From the NCBI RefSeq assembly GCF_000622325.1, contig NZ_JASE01000005.1, positions 2,108,001-2,172,000 of the forward strand: 64,000 nt of DNA. Direction: 5' to 3'. Below, in pieces: positions 26,821 to 36,138 of this stretch (the first letter of the stretch is position 1; each line of letters opens with the position of its first letter). Made by a program: the position numbers and the translations under genes. This DNA is from Sulfitobacter geojensis (GTDB taxonomy: Bacteria > Pseudomonadota > Alphaproteobacteria > Rhodobacterales > Rhodobacteraceae). The notes under the pieces are model-generated. The model saw only the letters and a list, made by a program, of their open reading frames with translations, was not told the origin of the DNA and did no database searches.

Positions 26821-27906
26821 TTAAGAGATACGAATGCGCGGGTTAAGGTAAACATAGCCGATATCGGAAATCAGCTGTGTCACCAGAACGACCGCGACCG
26901 AAACAACCGAAACCGCCAGCAGCAGTTCGATATCGTTGTTGCCTGCTGCCTGTACCAACAGCCATCCGAAACCTTTGTAGTTAAACAGGGTTTCGACAAT
27001 GACCACGCCGTTCAGCAACCACGGAATTTGCAACATGATTACCGTAAATGGGGCGATCAGCGCATTGCGCAGCGCGTGTTTCAGAACAATATCTGAAAAC
27101 TTGACCCCCTTAAGGCGCGCCGTACGGATGTATTGCGCTGTCATGACCTCGGCCATAGAGGCGCGGGTCATGCGCGCGATATACCCCATGCCGTAAAGCG
27201 AGATCGTCAACACCGGTAGAAAGAAATTCCAGAAGGTCGCGTCCTTCATGGCCGATGTGGCTGAGCCGAGAAACAGGGTTTTGCCGTCGATCCAGCCCCA
27301 GTCTGCCAGTATCGGCGAAAGGCCGAATTTGGAGGAGGCCAGCAACGCAATGAAAATCACACCGGATACATATTCAGGCGTGGCTGTCGTCGCGATCGAA
27401 AAGGTCGATAGCGACCGGTCCAGCTTTGATCCCTCGCGCATCCCGGCCAACACGCCGACGATCAGTGCCGAGGGCACCATCAGCAACAAAACACACAGCA
27501 TCAATTTGCCCGTCAGTGCCAGTCTTGTTGCGACTGTCGATCCGACCTCTTCTTTAAAGACGGTCGAGAACCCCCAATCCCCCTGAATTACACCGCATCG
27601 TGTGGCGCGTTCGGCTTCGGGTGTTTCCGCGTCAAAACAGCGGCCGAATGTCTTGCCATCCTCTTTTTCAGTTACCCAACCGGGCATCACGCCCAGCCAC
27701 TGGCCGAATTTGACGGGCAGGGGCTGTAGATACCCACGGTCGCCGAGATATGAGGTTACCGCCTCGTCGGACATCCGAAAGTTGCCTTGGGTCTTCGCGA
27801 GTTTTTCGAGGTTCGGATATAGATTGGTCAGCCAGAACACGATGAACGTCAGGCAGAGCGCCGTCAGCAACATCACGCCCAGCCTGCGCAAGATGAATAT
27901 TCCCAT
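26821..27906 (-). CDS. ABC transporter permease (DppB-like)
   Basis: 361 aa, with an N-terminal membrane anchor (FILRRLGVMLLTALCLTFIVFWL), a periplasmic insert to about residue 130, then BPD_transp_1 with the EAA-like loop TARLKGVKFSDIVLKHALRN. First gene of the ABC operon. No substrate-binding protein is encoded on either side, which is unusual. AGGGG precedes the ATG. A direct-repeat pair lies about 45-75 bases upstream of the start. Confidence 0.88.
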   Translation of the reverse strand: MGIFILRRLGVMLLTALCLTFIVFWLTNLYPNLEKLAKTQGNFRMSDEAVTSYLGDRGYLQPLPVKFGQWLGVMPGWVTEKEDGKTFGRCFDAETPEAERATRCGVIQGDWGFSTVFKEEVGSTVATRLALTGKLMLCVLLLMVPSALIVGVLAGMREGSKLDRSLSTFSIATTATPEYVSGVIFIALLASSKFGLSPILADWGWIDGKTLFLGSATSAMKDATFWNFFLPVLTISLYGMGYIARMTRASMAEVMTAQYIRTARLKGVKFSDIVLKHALRNALIAPFTVIMLQIPWLLNGVVIVETLFNYKGFGWLLVQAAGNNDIELLLAVSVVSVAVVLVTQLISDIGYVYLNPRIRIS

Positions 27907-28221
27907 GTGGTGCCCCTGTTGGTGGCCAGACAGGGTTGTCCCCGTCCGTATTATTGTTTGGCCGGTCGGCCTATTATTGTTTGCAAAGGTCGAAAGACCC
28001 TAGCGGCAGGATCAAAGCCGGTTTTGGACGTTCCCCCAATTTCCAGACGCCGCCGTGCCGTTTGGTCCGGCCAGTATGCGCAGCATCTTCGATCCCCTGT
28101 GGGCATGAGGCACAGGTTTGCGGGGAAGGTCAATGTCCACCACCGCCCGTTCAAAGGTTTTTTGCGACATCTTGGGATGTTAAAAACGACACTTTTTGCT
28201 GTGCCCATTGCGATCGTCGGG
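27907..28221. other. Intergenic region upstream of the ABC operon
   Basis: No gene is supported. The region carries the 12-base direct repeat at 27949-27983 described separately and presumably the promoter of the ABC operon. No remnant of a binding-protein gene could be recognised. Confidence 0.4.
27949..27983. promoter_or_regulatory. Candidate operator: paired direct repeat upstream of the ABC operon
   Basis: TATTATTGTTTG occurs at 27949-27960 and again at 27972-27983, a 23-base period (about two helical turns). The spacer GCCGGTCGGCC is nearly palindromic. It lies just upstream of the DppB-like gene and near the AraC-family gene, whose family commonly binds direct repeats. The link is inferred. 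Confidence 0.35.
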
Positions 28222-29013
28222 TCAAGAGTGGTTGCGCAGCTTGCTCGGGGGAAGTCCGGTATGTTGTTGAATAAAGCGGGTAAAATAGGCAGCTGAGCCG
28301 AAACCGAGGGAGCCTGCAATCTGTCGCGCGGGGTAAGGTGTTTGCGCCAACAGCATGCGCGCTTCATGCACTACACGTTCGGTGAGCAAATCTGCGGCGG
28401 TTTTACCTGTCGCCGCCTTGACTGCGCGGGTCAGGTGGGTTGGCGTTACGTCAAGGGCGGCGGCATAATCCGACATCGGCGCGCCGGTACGAAAGCGCTG
28501 CGCGAGCAACGCGCAGAACCGCGCGCTCAACCGCTGCGCTGCTGTCCGGCGGGCGGGGGCATGGGCCTCCTCCATCGTCTGGCGGCGCAACCAGACCGAA
28601 ATCAGCGCGGCATGTCCTTCAAGCGCATCATTGCGTAGAGGCCGCGTGCCTTGATCTTCGCGTAGCCCCGCTTCAATCAGGCTTGTTAGTTCCGATTGCA
28701 CCTGCACTTCGCGGATGCGCAGATGACGGGGCATCTCGGGCAAACGCAGATCGCAATCCGCGGGTAACATCACTACATGCCCGATGCTTTGGCGTCCAAG
28801 ATCCAACGCAAACGTTGATCCGGCAGGCACGAACAGGGCGTTATGCGCGCCAATGCCACGCCGGATGCCGTCCAGCAATCCGCGCCCTTGTCCGCGCGTG
28901 ATCCAGACCAGCACATGCGCGTCTTGATCATGCACCAACTGCCTGCGCCAATCGCCGCCCTGACTGAAATGCGCAAGGGTCTGAAACTGGATGTCTGAAG
29001 AAGTGGTTATCAT
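28222..29013 (-). CDS. AraC family transcriptional regulator
   Basis: About 263 aa. The N-terminal cupin-like effector domain covers about 1-150. The C-terminal double helix-turn-helix has MSDYAAALDVTPTHLTRAVKAA and the classic second-helix pattern SLGFGSAAYFTRFIQQHTGLPP. It sits upstream of the ABC operon on the same strand, so it may regulate that operon, but this is inference. ATG 29013 is preferred to 29034; neither has a good ribosome site. Confidence 0.85.
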   Translation of the reverse strand: MITTSSDIQFQTLAHFSQGGDWRRQLVHDQDAHVLVWITRGQGRGLLDGIRRGIGAHNALFVPAGSTFALDLGRQSIGHVVMLPADCDLRLPEMPRHLRIREVQVQSELTSLIEAGLREDQGTRPLRNDALEGHAALISVWLRRQTMEEAHAPARRTAAQRLSARFCALLAQRFRTGAPMSDYAAALDVTPTHLTRAVKAATGKTAADLLTERVVHEARMLLAQTPYPARQIAGSLGFGSAAYFTRFIQQHTGLPPSKLRNHS

Positions 29014-29091
29014 GAAAATATTGCATAACCACAATTTGCGATGGGGTAAACTGCAAATTTGTGACGATTTGGGTTGATAAAAGGCAAGCGA

Positions 29092-29973
29092 TCAGGGTGA
29101 TAGTTTTTGCCAGTCCGCCATTTTGTTGCGCATCCATGTGCGTTGCCTTTTGGCAAAACGACGGGTGGCGATGACCGCTTGCTCTTTGGCCTCTTCCAGC
29201 GTGATCTGCCCGTCAAGATAGGCCATCAATTCGGGTACACCGATGGCGCGATGGGCGGGCAGGTTCGGCGCATAGTGAGGACGCACGGCCTCCGCCTCGG
29301 CCAGCGCTCCTTGGTCGATCATCATGTCAAACCGTTTGGCGATCCGTGCGTTCAACCAATCCTTGTCCACATCAAAAACGATGGGGTGACAGGCTGCCAA
29401 GGGCAGGGCCGCAGGGCCAGTCGCATCCTGCCACGAAGCCAGACCTTTGCCGGTGGCGGTCTGCACTTCCCATGCGCGTTGCGCCCTTGCACGGTTTTGC
29501 GTGTCGATCCGCGCCAGTGTTTCCCCGTCCAGCGCAGCCAGCAATGCAGACAAGGGCATGTCGTCGCCTTTGGCGCGGATTTCTGATGGCGTTTGCGGAA
29601 TTTCGGCCAGGCCTTGTGTCAAAGCGGCGAAATACAGACCCGTACCGCCCGTGATGATCAAGCGCTGGCCCGATCCGAGAAGTGCCGTCACTTCGCGCAG
29701 CCAATGCCCCGTAGAATATGTGTCGTGTGCGCCAATATGACCATATAGCAGATGGGGCGCTTGGGCTTCTTCCGCCGGACTGGGGCGGGCCGTGATGATG
29801 CGCCAACAATCATAGACCTGCGACGCGTCGGCATTCACGATTACCCCGCCTTGGGCGGCGGCGATTTCCAAAGCCAATGCCGATTTGCCGCTGGCCGTTG
29901 GCCCTGCAATCAAGACGTGTTTTTCTGGTGAAATATCGCGTAATGGGTTAGAAAGATCGGCGGGTACTTGCAT
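29092..29973 (-). CDS. miaA: tRNA dimethylallyltransferase MiaA
   Basis: 293 aa. Transfers dimethylallyl from DMAPP to N6 of A37 in tRNAs reading UNN codons. The P-loop GPTASGKSA lies near residue 24, followed by [15 protein letters not shown] (the DMAPP-binding GGTGLY) and the C-terminal [13 protein letters not shown] motif. Its isoprenoid donor derives from the Dxr pathway encoded nearby. Divergent from pyrH. Confidence 0.93.
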   Translation of the reverse strand: MQVPADLSNPLRDISPEKHVLIAGPTASGKSALALEIAAAQGGVIVNADASQVYDCWRIITARPSPAEEAQAPHLLYGHIGAHDTYSTGHWLREVTALLGSGQRLIITGGTGLYFAALTQGLAEIPQTPSEIRAKGDDMPLSALLAALDGETLARIDTQNRARAQRAWEVQTATGKGLASWQDATGPAALPLAACHPIVFDVDKDWLNARIAKRFDMMIDQGALAEAEAVRPHYAPNLPAHRAIGVPELMAYLDGQITLEEAKEQAVIATRRFAKRQRTWMRNKMADWQKLSP

Positions 29974-30070
29974 TTCTTATCCAACCCCTGTCAGTGCGCA
30001 TTGAATCTGCCTCCTATTTGAGACAGTTTGCCCGAAATTGAAACACCCCTTCCCGAAAGGCGCCCGCCCC

Positions 30071-30799
30071 ATGACCGCAGCCCCCTCCGAAGCGAGCTTT
30101 GACCGTGTGATGCTAAAAATCTCAGGGGAGGCGCTGATGGGAGATCAGGGCTTTGGCCTGCATCCGCCGACGGTTGAACGCATCGCACGCGAAGTGCAAA
30201 GCGTACATGAGCTAGGTGTTGAAATCTGTATGGTTATCGGCGGCGGCAATATCTTTCGCGGCTTGCAAGGCAGTGCGCAAGGGATGGAGCGGACGACAGC
30301 CGACTATATGGGCATGCTCGCCACCGTGATGAACGCCTTGGCCATGCAGTCATCGTTGGAAGGGCTGGGCATCCACACCCGCGTGATTTCCGCGATCACC
30401 ATGAACGAAGTCGCAGAACCCTATATCCGCCGCCGCGCTGTGCGCCATCTTGAGAAAAAGCGCGTTTGCATTTTTGCTGCCGGCACCGGCAACCCCTATT
30501 TCACCACGGATACCGCCGCGACCCTGCGTGCCAACGAAATGTCGTGCAGCGCGATTTTCAAAGGCACCAAAGTCGACGGTGTCTACGACAAGGATCCGGC
30601 GAAATTCGATGACGCCAAACGCTATGACACGGTCAGCTATGACGATGTGTTGCAAAAGCGTCTGGGGGTCATGGATGCCTCGGCCATTGCGCTGGCGCGG
30701 GACAACAACCTGCCGATTATCGTATTTTCCCTGGACGAACCGGGCGGTTTCCGCGGCATCCTTGCGGGCGAGGGGACGTATACACGGGTTCAGGGCTAA
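30071..30799 (+). CDS. pyrH: UMP kinase
   Basis: 242 aa, hexameric amino-acid-kinase fold. Phosphorylates UMP to [49 protein letters not shown] and DGVYDKDP are all present. AAAGG at 30056-30060 favours ATG 30071 over 30038 and gives the normal length. First gene of the envelope cluster; a hairpin follows at 30815-30838. Confidence 0.94.
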   Translation: MTAAPSEASFDRVMLKISGEALMGDQGFGLHPPTVERIAREVQSVHELGVEICMVIGGGNIFRGLQGSAQGMERTTADYMGMLATVMNALAMQSSLEGLGIHTRVISAITMNEVAEPYIRRRAVRHLEKKRVCIFAAGTGNPYFTTDTAATLRANEMSCSAIFKGTKVDGVYDKDPAKFDDAKRYDTVSYDDVLQKRLGVMDASAIALARDNNLPIIVFSLDEPGGFRGILAGEGTYTRVQG

Positions 30800-30814
30800 A
30801 CATATAGCGCATCG

Positions 30815-30846
30815 GTCGTCCTTGCACTGCAGGGCGACTTCTCCTT
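30815..30846 (+). terminator. Possible terminator between pyrH and frr
   Basis: GTCGTCCT (30815-30822) pairs with AGGGCGAC (30831-30838) with one wobble, loop of 8, followed by TTCTCCTTT. It may attenuate rather than stop transcription into frr. Confidence 0.45.
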
Positions 30847-31012
30847 TAATCTGCGCACTTTTGCCGTTCTGGAATATGCCCGCGGTCCATGTGCCACAGC
30901 ATCTGCGGATCGGGTTTGGCGTAACGCAAGGCGCCAAACCTATCGACAGTTGTGGAACGCGGCTGTGGGGGCTAGAAAGCAACAGGGCGAACCAACAAGA
31001 CGGGCAATATAC

Positions 31013-31576
31013 ATGTCAGAAGATTTTATGCTGGATACCGACGACCTTGAGCGCCGGATGAACGGGGCCATCGCGTCACTCAGAACAGAATTTGCGTCAT
31101 TGCGCACAGGGCGGGCGTCGGCCTCGATGCTTGAGCCGGTAATGGTAGACGCCTACGGCACGATGACGCCGATCAATCAGGTCGGGACCGTGAACGTTCC
31201 AGAACCACGGATGGTGACAATCAATGTGTGGGACAAGGGTCTGGTTGGTAAGGTTGAAAAAGCCATTCGCGAAAGCGGTCTGGGCATCAACCCGCAGCTG
31301 AACGGCACGATCATCATGCTGCCGATCCCCGAGTTGAACGAAGAACGCCGCACGCAGCTGACGAAAGTCGCCGGCACCTATGCTGAAAATGCGCGCGTTT
31401 CCATGCGCAACATCCGGCGTGATGGCATGGACCAGATCAAGAAAGCCAAGGCCGACGGAATGTCCGAGGATGACCAGAAAATCTGGGAAGCCGAGATGCA
31501 AGAAATGACCAATAAATTTACCAAGATGGTAGATGAACAGCTTGAGACCAAACAAGCCGAGATCATGCAGGTCTAA
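31013..31576 (+). CDS. frr: Ribosome recycling factor
   Basis: 187 aa, the normal family length. Splits post-termination ribosomes with EF-G. Signature regions: [33 protein letters not shown] and the C-terminal helical bundle with [15 protein letters not shown] 31013 is chosen over the longer frame from 30950 on family length. Conserved pyrH-frr-uppS-cdsA order. Confidence 0.94.
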   Translation: MSEDFMLDTDDLERRMNGAIASLRTEFASLRTGRASASMLEPVMVDAYGTMTPINQVGTVNVPEPRMVTINVWDKGLVGKVEKAIRESGLGINPQLNGTIIMLPIPELNEERRTQLTKVAGTYAENARVSMRNIRRDGMDQIKKAKADGMSEDDQKIWEAEMQEMTNKFTKMVDEQLETKQAEIMQV

Positions 31577-31636
31577 GCCAGCATCTTGAAAACCGTCCAG
31601 CGGAAGGTTTTGCTTGGTTAATGGGCGGAGCCCCGG

Positions 31637-32434
31637 ATGGACACAAAGGAACAACCGCCAATGGCGCACTCTGCCTCCGACCCTTCGACGGATACCGAAC
31701 CTACCGCGTATACTTCGCCCGAAACGGTTGACGGCTGCCCGCGCCACGTGGCGATTATTATGGATGGCAACGGTCGCTGGGCCACCCAGCGCGGGCGTCC
31801 GCGTCTGTTCGGGCATCACGCCGGTGCGAAACGGGTGCGTGAGATCGTGCAGGCTTGTCCCGATTTCGGCGTCAAGTATCTGACAGTGTTTGCGTTCTCG
31901 ACAGAGAACTGGAAGCGCACGCAGGTCGAAGTTGCCGGCCTGATGAGCCTGTTTCGCCGCTATATCACCAAAGAGACCCGTCATCTGAGTGAACAAGGGG
32001 TGCGTGTGCGGTTCATCGGCGACCGGCTGCGGCTGGATGACAAGCTGATCCGGCTGATGAATGAGCTGGAAGACGCAACGGCAGGGAATGAAAAGGTCAA
32101 CCTGACCATCGCCATCAACTACGGCGGGCGCGACGAGGTCGCCCGCGCCACACAACGTCTGGCCCAAGACGTGGCTGAGGGGCGGCTTGACCCTGCTGAT
32201 GTGGATGAAGAAACGCTGCCAAGGTATTTGGATACTTGTGTTTTACCGGACCCGGACCTTGTGATCCGCACGAGCGGCGAGGCGCGGATATCGAACTTTC
32301 TGCTCTGGCAATCGGCTTATGCGGAGTATGAATTCATCGACACGCTGTGGCCTGATTTCAGTCGCGAAGAATTCGGCGCACTCTGTGCGTCATATGGCGG
32401 ACGCGACCGCCGCTTTGGCGCGGTTAAGACATGA
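31637..32434 (+). CDS. uppS: Undecaprenyl diphosphate synthase
   Basis: 265 aa. cis-Prenyltransferase that makes the C55 lipid carrier for peptidoglycan and LPS. IIMDGNGRWA carries the catalytic Asp, GHHAGA, FSTENW and DLVIRTSGEARISNFLLWQ complete the five conserved regions. GGAG eight bases upstream supports ATG 31637; ATG 31661 is possible because the extra 8 residues are not part of the fold. Confidence 0.93.
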   Translation: MDTKEQPPMAHSASDPSTDTEPTAYTSPETVDGCPRHVAIIMDGNGRWATQRGRPRLFGHHAGAKRVREIVQACPDFGVKYLTVFAFSTENWKRTQVEVAGLMSLFRRYITKETRHLSEQGVRVRFIGDRLRLDDKLIRLMNELEDATAGNEKVNLTIAINYGGRDEVARATQRLAQDVAEGRLDPADVDEETLPRYLDTCVLPDPDLVIRTSGEARISNFLLWQSAYAEYEFIDTLWPDFSREEFGALCASYGGRDRRFGAVKT

Positions 32435-32443
32435 GCGGCAAGA

Positions 32444-33238
32444 ATGGATAAATCTGTGAAAAACTGGACTGATCTGAAAGCCCGCGTCGGGGCGGGAATC
32501 GCCATGGTTGTGATCGGATTGGTCGGCATCGCATTCGGGGGGCATTTGTTTCACCTGCTCGTCGGCGTGATCTGCGGATTGATGGTTTGGGAACTTGTCG
32601 GCATGATCCGCCCCGGCGTTTTGCATCTTCAGCTGCAGCTGGGTGTGCTGGCAGGGGCGGCGGTATTCATTGCGCCCTATTTGCCTGTTTGGCTGGCTTT
32701 ACTGATTTTCATGGCTTTTGTCGCATTTGGTATCAGCCAGTTTCGCATCAACCGGCGGTTATTCGCGGCCTTTGCAGGAATGATCCTTTTGGCGGGAATG
32801 TCCTTGATGCATTTGCGCGACTTTTACGGTTTCGGCTGGGAAATCTGGCTGGTGCTGGTTGTGGTTGTTACGGATATCGCAGGATATTTTGCGGGGCGTA
32901 TGTTCGGGGGGCCGAAATTCTGGCCGGCGATCAGCCCCAAAAAGACATGGTCTGGCACGGTGGCGGGCTGGATTGGCGCGGCCCTTGTTGGTCTGGTATT
33001 TTCAATCAACACCGGCGTGGGGTTCCAGCTGGTGATTGTTTCCATGCTCATCGCGCTTGCGTCGCAGATGGGTGATATCGCGGAGTCTGCGCTGAAACGC
33101 AAAATGGGGGTGAAGGACAGCTCAACCCTGATCCCGGGTCATGGTGGTCTGATGGACCGGTTTGACGGGATGTTGGGGGCCGCGCTGTTCCTGCTGGTGC
33201 TTAGCCCGTTTGTCGGTTTTCCCGCGGGCCTGAACTGA
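32444..33238 (+). CDS. cdsA: Phosphatidate cytidylyltransferase
   Basis: 264 aa, about seven membrane segments. Makes CDP-diacylglycerol from CTP and phosphatidate. The C-terminal signature (KRKMGVKDSSTLIPGHGGLMDRFDG) is present. It starts 9 bases after uppS and ends 3 bases before dxr. Confidence 0.93.
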   Translation: MDKSVKNWTDLKARVGAGIAMVVIGLVGIAFGGHLFHLLVGVICGLMVWELVGMIRPGVLHLQLQLGVLAGAAVFIAPYLPVWLALLIFMAFVAFGISQFRINRRLFAAFAGMILLAGMSLMHLRDFYGFGWEIWLVLVVVVTDIAGYFAGRMFGGPKFWPAISPKKTWSGTVAGWIGAALVGLVFSINTGVGFQLVIVSMLIALASQMGDIAESALKRKMGVKDSSTLIPGHGGLMDRFDGMLGAALFLLVLSPFVGFPAGLN

Positions 33239-33241
33239 TCT

Positions 33242-34414
33242 ATGCGGCGTGTCAGTATTTTAGGGGCCACAGGCTCGATCGGGCAGAATACGATTGATCT
33301 GATTTTGCGCGACCCCGGTGCGTATGATGTGGTTGCGCTGACCGGTGCTGGCAATATTGCAAGATTGGCCAAGGATGCCATTGCGCTGGACGCTGAAATC
33401 GCGGTCACTGCACATGATCACCTGCTGGGTGATCTGCGCGATGCCCTGCGCGGGTCGAATGTAAAGGCCGCGGCGGGCGCTGCGGCGATCACCGAAGCCG
33501 CGAGCCGTCCGGCCGATTGGGTCATGTCCGCGATTGTCGGTGCTGCGGGGCTGGCACCTGGCCTTGCGGCGCTGCAACAAGGCACCAATCTGGCGCTGGC
33601 CAACAAGGAATCGCTGGTTTGCGCTGGCGCGTTGGTGCTGAACACCGCGCGCGATCATGGTGCACATATCATGCCTGTCGACTCGGAGCATTCAGCCATT
33701 TTTCAGGCGATGATCGGCGAAGATATTGGTGCGGTTGAACGGATCATCATCACGGCAAGTGGGGGTGCGTTTCGCGACTGGCCGATTGAAAAGCTGGCAG
33801 AGGCGACGCTGGAACAAGCCTCGCAACATCCGAACTGGGCCATGGGTCAGCGGATTACCATCGATTCCGCGTCGATGTTTAATAAGGCGATGGAAGTGAT
33901 TGAAACGCATGAATATTTTTCGTTTCCACCGGACCAAATCGAAGTTCTTGTGCACCCTCAATCTATGGTTCACGCGTTGGTTGGGTTCAACGATGGTGCG
34001 CTAATGGCTCATGTGGGCCCGCCCGATATGCGCCACGCCATCGGGTTTGCGCTCCATCATCCGCAGCGGCGCAAACTGCCGGTGGAACGCCTTGATCTTG
34101 CGGCGATCGGCACCTTCGAGTTTCACAAACCGGACGAGACCCGCTGGCCGGCGCTGCGCCTTGCGCGTGACACCATGCGCGCGGGGGGCATGATGGGCGC
34201 GGTGTTCAACGCAGCCAAGGAAGCCGCGCTGGACGGGTTCATCGCGGGACAGATCAATTTTGTGCAAATGGCCGAAGTGGTCGAGGATACCTTAACCGCC
34301 TTCGATGCGTCGAGCGGCCATATTGATGCCACCATGACCCTTGATAACGTGCTGCAAATAGACCATCTCGCACGCAAGGCGGCATGGGACGCCATTCACA
34401 AAAGAGCAGGGTAG
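33242..34414 (+). CDS. dxr: 1-deoxy-D-xylulose 5-phosphate reductoisomerase
   Basis: 390 aa. NADPH-dependent second step of the MEP isoprenoid pathway. GATGSIGQNT is the NADPH fold, LANKESLVCAG and PVDSEHSAIFQ are substrate/metal-binding motifs with Asp and Glu ligands, and MVHALV follows. It supplies precursors for UppS and MiaA. Confidence 0.94.
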   Translation: MRRVSILGATGSIGQNTIDLILRDPGAYDVVALTGAGNIARLAKDAIALDAEIAVTAHDHLLGDLRDALRGSNVKAAAGAAAITEAASRPADWVMSAIVGAAGLAPGLAALQQGTNLALANKESLVCAGALVLNTARDHGAHIMPVDSEHSAIFQAMIGEDIGAVERIIITASGGAFRDWPIEKLAEATLEQASQHPNWAMGQRITIDSASMFNKAMEVIETHEYFSFPPDQIEVLVHPQSMVHALVGFNDGALMAHVGPPDMRHAIGFALHHPQRRKLPVERLDLAAIGTFEFHKPDETRWPALRLARDTMRAGGMMGAVFNAAKEAALDGFIAGQINFVQMAEVVEDTLTAFDASSGHIDATMTLDNVLQIDHLARKAAWDAIHKRAG

Positions 34415-34418
34415 AGAA

Positions 34419-35765
34419 TTGGATATTGTTGGGCTGATACCGCAATTTGGCGGGTTGATCTGGACGTTGTTGGCGTTTGTGGTTGCCTTGTCTGTGATTG
34501 TCGCCATCCACGAATACGGCCACTATATCGTGGGCCGTTGGTGCGGGATCAAGGCAGATGTGTTTTCGCTGGGCTTTGGTCCGGTGCTATGGTCGGGCAC
34601 GGACAAACATGGCACGATCTGGCAGATCGCTGCGTTGCCGTTTGGCGGTTATGTCAAGTTCGCGGGCGATGCCAATGCGGCGTCCGGTAAGGATGATGCG
34701 GCGATGGCAGCAGTGGCCGACGATCCCAAAGCGGCCCGTCACACGATGCACGGTGCCCCCTTGTGGGCACGCACGCTGACGGTTGCCGCAGGTCCGGTGT
34801 TCAACTTTGCGATGTCGATCCTGATCTTTTTCGCAGTTGCTTTCAGCACGGGTGTTGCACGGGATCCACTGACAGTCGGGGACATCCGCGCTTTGCCACA
34901 GGGCGCAGGGGAATTGCAGGTAGGGGACGAGATCGTCGCCGTAGAGGGCGGCGCAATCCCGAAAGAAGACCCCGCATATAGCAACTTTGTCGATGCTTTG
35001 CCTAAAACGCCGACCTTGACATACGATGTGCGCCGCGACGGCCGCGACATATCTGTGGACGGGCCATATTTGTTGCCGCCCGTGGTCTTGCAGGTGATGC
35101 CGCAGTCAGCGGCCATTGCCGCCGGGTTGCAATCGGGCGATGTGATCACCGGTATTGACGATGCACCGGTCAGCGCCTTCAGCCAGTTAAAAGATGCCGT
35201 AGAAAGTTCGGATGGTGCGCCGCTTGCCCTGAAGGTTTGGCGCGATGGTGACACGCTGGACGTCACACTGACACCAAAGGTGGTGGACGAACCGCAAGCG
35301 GACGGATCATTCCAGCGGGCGTTGCGCATCGGCATTGCCGGCGGCATGGCGTTTGAAGCGGCCACAGACACACCAGGCGTCGGCGAAGCCTTGTCCGGCG
35401 GCGTGCAGAACACATGGCGCATCATCACGGGATCCCTGTCCGGTCTGCGCGAAATGATCGTCGGCAACATAAGCACCTGTAATCTGAGCGGGCCGGTTGG
35501 CATTGCCCAGACCTCGGGGGCGATGGCCAGTCAGGGAGCACAATCGTTCATCTACTTCATTGCGGTGCTCAGCACGGCGGTGGGCCTGTTGAACCTGTTC
35601 CCGATCCCCGCGCTGGATGGCGGACATCTGGTGTTTTTCGCCTACGAGGCCGTGACCGGCAAGCCGCCCAGCGACAAGGCACTGAGAGTCCTGATGACGA
35701 TCGGCCTGACGATGGTGCTGTCGCTGATGGTCTTTGCCCTCGGGAATGATCTTTTCTGTCCGTAA
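34419..35765 (+). CDS. rseP: Site-2 zinc metalloprotease RseP
   Basis: 448 aa, inner-membrane intramembrane protease. HEYGH at 31-35 holds the zinc ligands and catalytic Glu, two PDZ domains lie at about 130-285, and NLFPIPALDGGH near the C-terminus provides the third ligand. It starts with TTG four bases after dxr. It normally cleaves anti-sigma factors or signal peptides. A 14-bp inverted repeat lies just downstream. Confidence 0.92.
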   Translation: MDIVGLIPQFGGLIWTLLAFVVALSVIVAIHEYGHYIVGRWCGIKADVFSLGFGPVLWSGTDKHGTIWQIAALPFGGYVKFAGDANAASGKDDAAMAAVADDPKAARHTMHGAPLWARTLTVAAGPVFNFAMSILIFFAVAFSTGVARDPLTVGDIRALPQGAGELQVGDEIVAVEGGAIPKEDPAYSNFVDALPKTPTLTYDVRRDGRDISVDGPYLLPPVVLQVMPQSAAIAAGLQSGDVITGIDDAPVSAFSQLKDAVESSDGAPLALKVWRDGDTLDVTLTPKVVDEPQADGSFQRALRIGIAGGMAFEAATDTPGVGEALSGGVQNTWRIITGSLSGLREMIVGNISTCNLSGPVGIAQTSGAMASQGAQSFIYFIAVLSTAVGLLNLFPIPALDGGHLVFFAYEAVTGKPPSDKALRVLMTIGLTMVLSLMVFALGNDLFCP

Positions 35766-35786
35766 GGGCAGGGCCAAAACTATTTG

Positions 35787-35826
35787 CTGTGGCCAATTGA
35801 TTTCTATTTATTTCAATTGGCCACAG
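35787..35826. repeat. Perfect 14-bp inverted repeat after rseP
   Basis: CTGTGGCCAATTGA (35787-35800) and TCAATTGGCCACAG (35813-35826) are exact reverse complements with an AT-rich 12-base loop. The T tract after it is only TTT, so it could be a weak bidirectional terminator or a protein-binding palindrome. Confidence 0.7.
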
Positions 35827-35855
35827 TTTCGCCACATTTCGTCAAAATCGTGCCC

Positions 35856-35892
35856 AAATCCTTTGCTAGGAAAAATCCAACTTAAAGGATTT
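35856..35892 (+). promoter_or_regulatory. Hairpin that covers the ribosome binding site of the 41-aa gene
   Basis: AAATCCTTT (35856-35864) pairs perfectly with AAAGGATTT (35884-35892) across a 19-base loop. The right arm contains the AAAGGA Shine-Dalgarno sequence, so folding would hide it. Whether it regulates translation is inference. Confidence 0.5.
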
Positions 35893-35897
35893 TCGCC

Positions 35898-36023
35898 ATG
35901 CAAACCATTCAAAGCTCTTATCGCGGCCTTAGCCTTTTGATGGATCTCAACTGGGATCGTGTGCTCTATGTTGGCACGATCTGTGTTGCCTTGGCAGCAG
36001 GTGCCTTTCTGGGAACGCTTTAG
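35898..36023 (+). CDS. Small membrane protein (41 aa) between rseP and bamA
   Basis: A 41-residue frame read by hand. AAAGGA (35884-35889) sits eight bases before the ATG. The N-terminal half is polar and ends in the motif NWDR; the C-terminal half (VLYVGTICVALAAGAFLGTL) is one membrane segment. It has its own terminator (36063-36087) and a possible ribosome-site hairpin. I believe related NWDR-type small proteins occur in other Rhodobacterales, but that is from memory and not checked. No function known. Confidence 0.65.
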   Translation: MQTIQSSYRGLSLLMDLNWDRVLYVGTICVALAAGAFLGTL

Positions 36024-36062
36024 GCTTTCCACGACCCACTGCATGATGTTTCGGCTTTGATT

Positions 36063-36087
36063 GGCACTGCTTGATGTAGTGCCTTTT
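36063..36087 (+). terminator. Terminator after the 41-aa gene
   Basis: GGCACT (36063-36068) pairs with AGTGCC (36078-36083), followed by TTTT. It separates the small gene from bamA, which therefore needs its own promoter. Confidence 0.6.
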
Positions 36088-36138
36088 CGGCTTTGCGGGT
36101 TTTGACAAACCGGCCATCCTGACGTAGTCAGAAGCCTA

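Noticed and set aside
27951..28367. 138-codon minus-strand frame upstream of the ABC operon as a lost binding-protein gene
   Set aside because: No signal peptide or solute-binding features, and it overlaps the AraC gene in another frame.
31097..32167. 356-codon antisense frame over frr and uppS
   Set aside because: It runs across two certain genes on the other strand.
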